Assembly: GCA_025349905.2 (NCBI GenBank)
Contig: MU625061.1
Location: 1 to 12,735 of the forward strand
DNA: 12,735 nucleotides
Source: Blastocladiella britannica
Taxonomy: Eukaryota; Blastocladiomycota; Blastocladiomycetes; Blastocladiales; Blastocladiaceae
Direction: 5' to 3'
The notes under the pieces were generated by a model. That model had not been told where the DNA came from, searched no databases, and saw only the letters and a program-made list of their open reading frames with translations. Below, one piece after another: positions 8,999-12,735 of the stretch. Position 1 is the first letter of the stretch. Each line of letters starts with the position of its first letter. Position numbers and translations under genes: made by a program.

Positions 8999-9269
8999 CG
9001 TTGTTATTTGGGTCGGTCGTCGGTTTGGGTTTTTTGTGCTGTTGATTGCGATATATGGTCAATACGGATCGCCGCGCCTCCCAACTAAAGCACAAAAGTA
9101 CGGACACGAAAGAATCGAAAAGGTCCAATACAAAGGCGAATCACACGCGCGCGAGTGTATAGGATTTTGTATTGTATAATTTCCCAAAGAGAGCGATGTG
9201 TAGGCCAAGTCACGTCGTCGACGCGAGTTCTGCCGATGGCCATCACGCGACCAAATCTCCAGATGGTGT
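8999..9269 (-). promoter_or_regulatory. Spacer: 3' end of Milton-like gene and eIF5B promoter
   Basis: The 271 bp between the stop of the upstream minus-strand gene and the eIF5B ATG hold no convincing ORF. On the minus strand a TATA-like catatat (9057-9051) lies about 53 nt before the ATG. The leader aataacaacgATG is AC-rich, a common yeast and fungal context. The polyadenylation site of the upstream gene must lie in the distal half; I see only weak A-rich candidates. Confidence 0.45.
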
Positions 9270-12200
9270 TCAGTCCACCTCGTTCACCGGCCCCGAGTCG
9301 CGGCGGGCAAGCACCGCTGCGGCCGTCCTCGGACTGGCGCCGCCCGGATTCCGTGGTTGGAGCTGTTGCGACGCCATGAGCGGCGTGCGCATGATCACGC
9401 CCGACGCGGCGCCACTGACTACGCCCAACCCACCGCCGCTCATCCGATGAGAATGTCCCGCCCCTGGTGGAGACGCTGCCGACTCATCGCTACCATGACT
9501 GGCCTCGTCCTCTTCCTCGTCTTCTGACGACAGCGGCCCCACCGCATCCCCCCGAACCGGTCCATTGAACGCGGCCAATGCAGCAGCACGGCCCAGCGCC
9601 GATGCGACGCGCGAGTCGACTGCAAGTCGGCGAGCACGGTGCGCGAGCGCAGCATCGATCGACCGCGACAGCGACCTACGTGCGCGCCGGTGGTCAGCAG
9701 TGTCGGATTTAACCGCGTTCGGGTCGACCCGGGCAACTGGTGTGGAGGATGCAGTGGAGGTTGCACTCACGCGGCGCTGGCTGAGGTCCAATACGTCGGC
9801 CATGTACCCGCGCGCGCCCGCGAGGTGTGGAGATGCGAGCAGTTTCCAGTGGAGCCTTTATATTTCCAGTGAGCCAAACCAAGGAAGAAGTGAATAATGC
9901 AAGACGTACAAGGACATGTTGACGGGCAGCGTGTGAGACGGGTATGGTCCGCCAACGTCCTGTCGAATAGCCGACAACGGTATCGACCCGTCCAGCAATG
10001 CCGCAGCCTGAGCGCCGAGCGGGCCCGACGCCATCGCCCGTGCCGACAACCGGCTCGGTGGCACCGACGGCACTGCTGCTGCCGTAGACGTTGCGGGTGG
10101 CGCGGCGGCGCGAGCGGCCGACTTGGCACGGCGGTGACGGCGCTTCGAGTCGTCCGGCTGATCATCGGTGGCAGTGCCTGGCGACCCCGGTGGCGACGTG
10201 GTGGTGCGGATCATATCGGCCATGGCGCGGCGGCGCTCGTCGGCTTCCGTTCCGGTTGTGGCCACGGTGGCGGCGGTGGAGCTAGTGGAGGCCTCTGACA
10301 CGGTGCTAGACGTCATGGCCGAAGGCGCAATGGGAACGGCGCGGGCCGACATGCCGGCCAGGAACGATAGCGACAACCCATCGTCCAGGGCGTGGATGCC
10401 ACCACCTCCTCCACCGCTTCCGTGCAGGACGGGGGCTGTGCGACTCCTCGACGTTGCCGGCGGCAGTGGTGGTGGCATCCCACGAGATGTCGTCGATGTT
10501 GGTGATGCCACAGCGGCCGAAGCAAGGTGCAAGCGCGACCCGCGCGAGCGAAGCCGGTCGAGCAAGGTCATGGACGGGTCCAAAGTCAACGACAAGTGGT
10601 GCAAGGGAGTCGTCGTGGACGTCGTGGGAGGATCGTCGAGCAGTGGCCGCGAACGCCGGAAGAACCCACGCGCGGCGCCAGACGGAGACGTAGACGGCGA
10701 CGAGCCCGGTGAAGCCGATGCGCCGCGCGACTGGCGCCAGGGGGACCGGAGCTGGGCCAGCGACGCCACGGTGGCGGTCGGGGTGGACAGGCGGCGCATC
10801 GGGAACCGCGGCGGTGGGAGCGGTTGCCTCGCCGCGGACTTGGATCGCGGGATCTGGTCGTTGTCCTCATCTTCACCGGAATCGTTGGGACCCGACTCGG
10901 CCTCGGACGTAGGTTCTGCTGCCACTGCAGTGATCGGATCGTGCCGCCGCTGCCCGGGAGAGAGCGGGGCAGCCGGCATGGACTCCATTAGCGCCGACGG
11001 GCCGACTTGGACTTGTGCGTGTGCGGTTTCGACGGCCAGCGAGGAGGACGACAATGACGAGGACGCCCACACATTCAGCGGCGATGACTGGACACCTCCA
11101 TTAGGTCCAGCACCACCAGGCGACGTCGGGATACTGAAATCGGTGGCCGAGAGCACGTAGGTCGAGTTGAAGGTCTCGTTCGCGCCGCCAGCCGACACAA
11201 ACGACAAATCCTCGCCCAGCGACGCAACAGTCCCCGCGCCCTCGGACGCGACCGACTCGCGCTCCTCCTCCAAGTACGCCAGCTCCTCGCGCGCGTCGTG
11301 CAGCAAGTCCGAGTACTCGGCCACGTCGCGAGCGAGCGCCTCGCACTGGCGCCGCAACTCCCCTTCACGCACCTCGGCCTCGCGTACCTGTGCACGCAGC
11401 AGCTCGTTCTCGAGCCCTAGCTGCTGCTCGCGCTCAGCCTCGCGCGCGACCCGGGACTCGAGCGCCGCTCGTTCGTCTGACAGGCCCGCGGCAACACGAG
11501 CTAGCTCGGTCTTGAGCACCGCGTTCTCGTCGGCGAGCAACGTCAGCTCGGCGTCCCCACGGGCAAGGCGCGCGCGCAGGTTGGCGGCGGTGCGGTCGGC
11601 GCGGCGCAGACGCACCAGTTCCTGGTCCAGGGCCGCGTTCGTTGCCAGCGCGTTGGTGAGCTGCGCGCTGACGTTGTCGAGGGCGGCGCGGGTTGCGCGG
11701 AGATCGTCGCAGCTGTTCAAACGGATTTTTCCGAACACACAGTCGTCAGTCTAAATGCATACCGCCACCCACTCATCACTCCAATAAAAATGAAAGAACG
11801 TACGCCCGACGGTGCTCGATGCGCAGGTCGTGCATGACCGCATCCTGCTCGTGCGCCGATGCCTTGGACGTGGACGTGGTCAGGTGCAGCTGTCGGTCCA
11901 GCAAGTCCCGCGCATCCTCGGCCCGTGCCGCACGGTCGGCCAGTGCACGTGCGTCGTCCACGGCAGCACCCAGCCGGTGGTCTGCGGCCTCGTTCTGCTG
12001 CATGAGCGCATAACATAGCTCGGCCAGGGTCAGAAGGTCCTCGGGCGACACCACCGCTTGCGGTGCTCCCCCAGTTCCAGTTGGCGACGATGAGCCGGAG
12101 TTGGGGTTGGACGAGGCGGCAGTCAGGACTCCCGCACGTAACAACACCGTGTGCAACAAGTTCATGGCGTGCTCGCGGAACTCGGCTGCTGGGGATTCGG

Positions 12201-12537
12201 CTGCAGCCAGGATAGGCGATGCCGACAACGTGCGGGTTGGCGGGTTGTGGGGATGGTAGTGCGACAGGCGCGGTGACACGGCCGAGACTGACGGTGGGCG
12301 CGAGAGATTGTGAAGGCCACCACGGACGTCCTCGTCTTCGATGCCGTCGTCCAATGGCACATGGTCGTTTTCAAGGTCAGACGCAATGGAGGCGGCGTCG
12401 CCAAAGACACCGGAGCGACGGGCACGGCGGCGGTACGCATCCATCTCGGGGTCATCATCATCTTCTGAAAAGTCGGAGGCGGCGGTCAGAACCATGGGCG
12501 CGAGGGCCGATGGTGGGGGTATGGGCGGTTGTTGCAT
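9270..12537 (-). CDS. Putative TRAK/Milton-like (HAP1_N) coiled-coil motor adaptor
   Basis: Three exons, 12537-11804, 11712-9910 and 9855-9270, total 3123 nt, 1040 aa, stop TGA. The ATG at 12537 (gaaaaATGC) is the first in frame. Residues 1-160 are acidic and low-complexity. EDLLTLAELCYALMQQNE (166-183) resembles the CC1 box by which dynein adaptors of the HAP1/TRAK/BICD/Spindly group bind light intermediate chain, though the usual AAxxG core is changed to LAELC. A coiled coil runs to about 395; its end, EYSDLLHDAREELAYLEEE (377-395), resembles the end of HAP1_N domains (Y.EC..ML.EAQEELK.L). Residues 400-840 are Ser/Gly/Pro-rich and probably disordered. Splicing the last intron creates SLLHWKLLASPHLAG (845-859), close to the LHHW..LA.PHLGG motif of TRAK/Milton. 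An acidic patch (SSEDEEEDE) lies near 955-965. Known family members link mitochondria or vesicles to kinesin-1 and dynein; the same role here is inferred. It may instead be a more distant coiled-coil protein. Confidence 0.6.
9856..9909 (-). other. Milton-like gene intron 2 (54 nt)
   Basis: Donor GTACGT, acceptor AAAG, branch-like CTCAC at 9873-9869, 13 nt before the acceptor. The join tt|g gives NMSL-LHWKLLASPHLAG and links to the open frame ending at 9270. Reading through instead stops at 9858. The motif created by the join supports the splice. Confidence 0.82.
11713..11803 (-). other. Milton-like gene intron 1 (91 nt)
   Basis: Donor GTACGT, acceptor ACAG, branch-like CTGAC at 11749-11745 (32 nt before the acceptor, somewhat far). 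The join gc|c gives LRIEHRR-A-CDDLRATRAAL, so the coiled coil continues without a break. Confidence 0.88.
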
Positions 12538-12735
12538 TTTTCCACCTTGGATGGACGGCTTCGCACTGAACAGAGCTTCGGATGCAGAAATCAGGGATGG
12601 AAGTGAAGTGGAACAAAACGTCCGTTTTATCGCCAACGGAATTCTTCAGTCCTTGTTTTTGCTGCACCAAACCAAGCTGCTTTTCTCGTTGCTTTTTCTT
12701 GCTGGAATTCCACGAGCATTATCTCAGTCCGATCA
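12538..12735 (-). promoter_or_regulatory. Upstream region of the Milton-like gene
   Basis: These 198 bp precede the ATG at 12537 on the minus strand. The gene's frame stays open upstream for about 100 nt but has no further ATG (a TTG at 12636 is the most distal near-start). No clear TATA box or other gene is visible; GGAATTC appears twice, probably by chance. Confidence 0.35.

Noticed and set aside
7262..9088. 608-codon open frame on the plus strand opposite eIF5B exon 1
   Set aside because: It is the antisense of the GC-rich Ala/Lys/Glu repeat tail, giving Leu/Gly/Arg-rich low-complexity sequence with no domain; the minus-strand gene is clearly real.
9858..9909. Reading exon 2 of the Milton-like gene through to the stop at 9858
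   Set aside because: A consensus GTACGT donor and the in-frame join to the next open frame, which recreates a family-like motif, favour splicing.
10524..10571. TLLDRLRSRG segment as the LLKERGIS-type motif of TRAK proteins
   Set aside because: The resemblance is weak and it lies before the LHW motif, whereas in TRAK the order is reversed.
12538..12636. N-terminal extension of the Milton-like protein to 12636
   Set aside because: The codon there is TTG, not ATG; the first ATG in frame is at 12537 with a good A-rich context.

Overview
The window looks like nuclear DNA of a compact, GC-rich fungal genome. The gene set is fungal in style (a secreted proteinase K-type protease with a Ser/Thr-rich tail), introns are short (54-91 nt, GT..AG, with CTGAC/CTAAC/CTGAA-like branch sites), and there is a decayed gene resembling the Fanzor (eukaryotic TnpB-like) proteins that multiply in early-diverging fungi. 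A zoosporic lineage such as Blastocladiomycota is my best guess, but this is inference. The genetic code is standard: the four intact genes end in TGA, TAA, TAG and TGA.

Layout. 1-1015 (-): N-terminal half of a Fanzor1-like gene, broken by two in-frame stops and two apparent 1-nt frameshifts and cut by the window edge. 1016-1389: intergenic sequence with the protease promoter. 1390-3557 (+): four-exon secreted subtilisin-family protease of 657 aa with signal peptide, I9 propeptide, complete Asp/His/Ser triad, long Ser/Thr-rich linker carrying a 39-bp tandem repeat, and a C-terminal Cys-pair tail. Only 63 bp later, 3621-5162 (+): two-exon alanyl-tRNA editing protein (AARSD1/AlaX family, 487 aa). 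Only 36 bp separate its stop from that of the convergent gene at 5199-8998 (-): two-exon translation initiation factor eIF5B (1246 aa) with an N-terminal tail holding four copies of a 21-residue acidic/Lys motif. 9270-12537 (-): three-exon, 1040-aa coiled-coil protein. 12538-12735: upstream region of that gene.

The most interesting gene is the last. Its coiled coil ends in a segment resembling the end of the HAP1_N domain of TRAK/Milton/HAP1, and splicing its last intron creates a second motif (SLLHWKLLASPHLAG) matching the LHHW..L..PHLGG motif of the TRAK/Milton C-terminal domain. Milton/TRAK adaptors, which link mitochondria (through Miro) to kinesin and dynein, are usually described as animal proteins, so a fungal member with both landmarks would be notable.

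The genes are not an operon or single pathway. Two (AARSD1 and eIF5B) act in translation and are convergent; the protease is secreted; the Milton-like protein is a putative organelle-motor adaptor. All exon joins were made by eye from reading-frame continuity and family conservation; no alignment or search was run.
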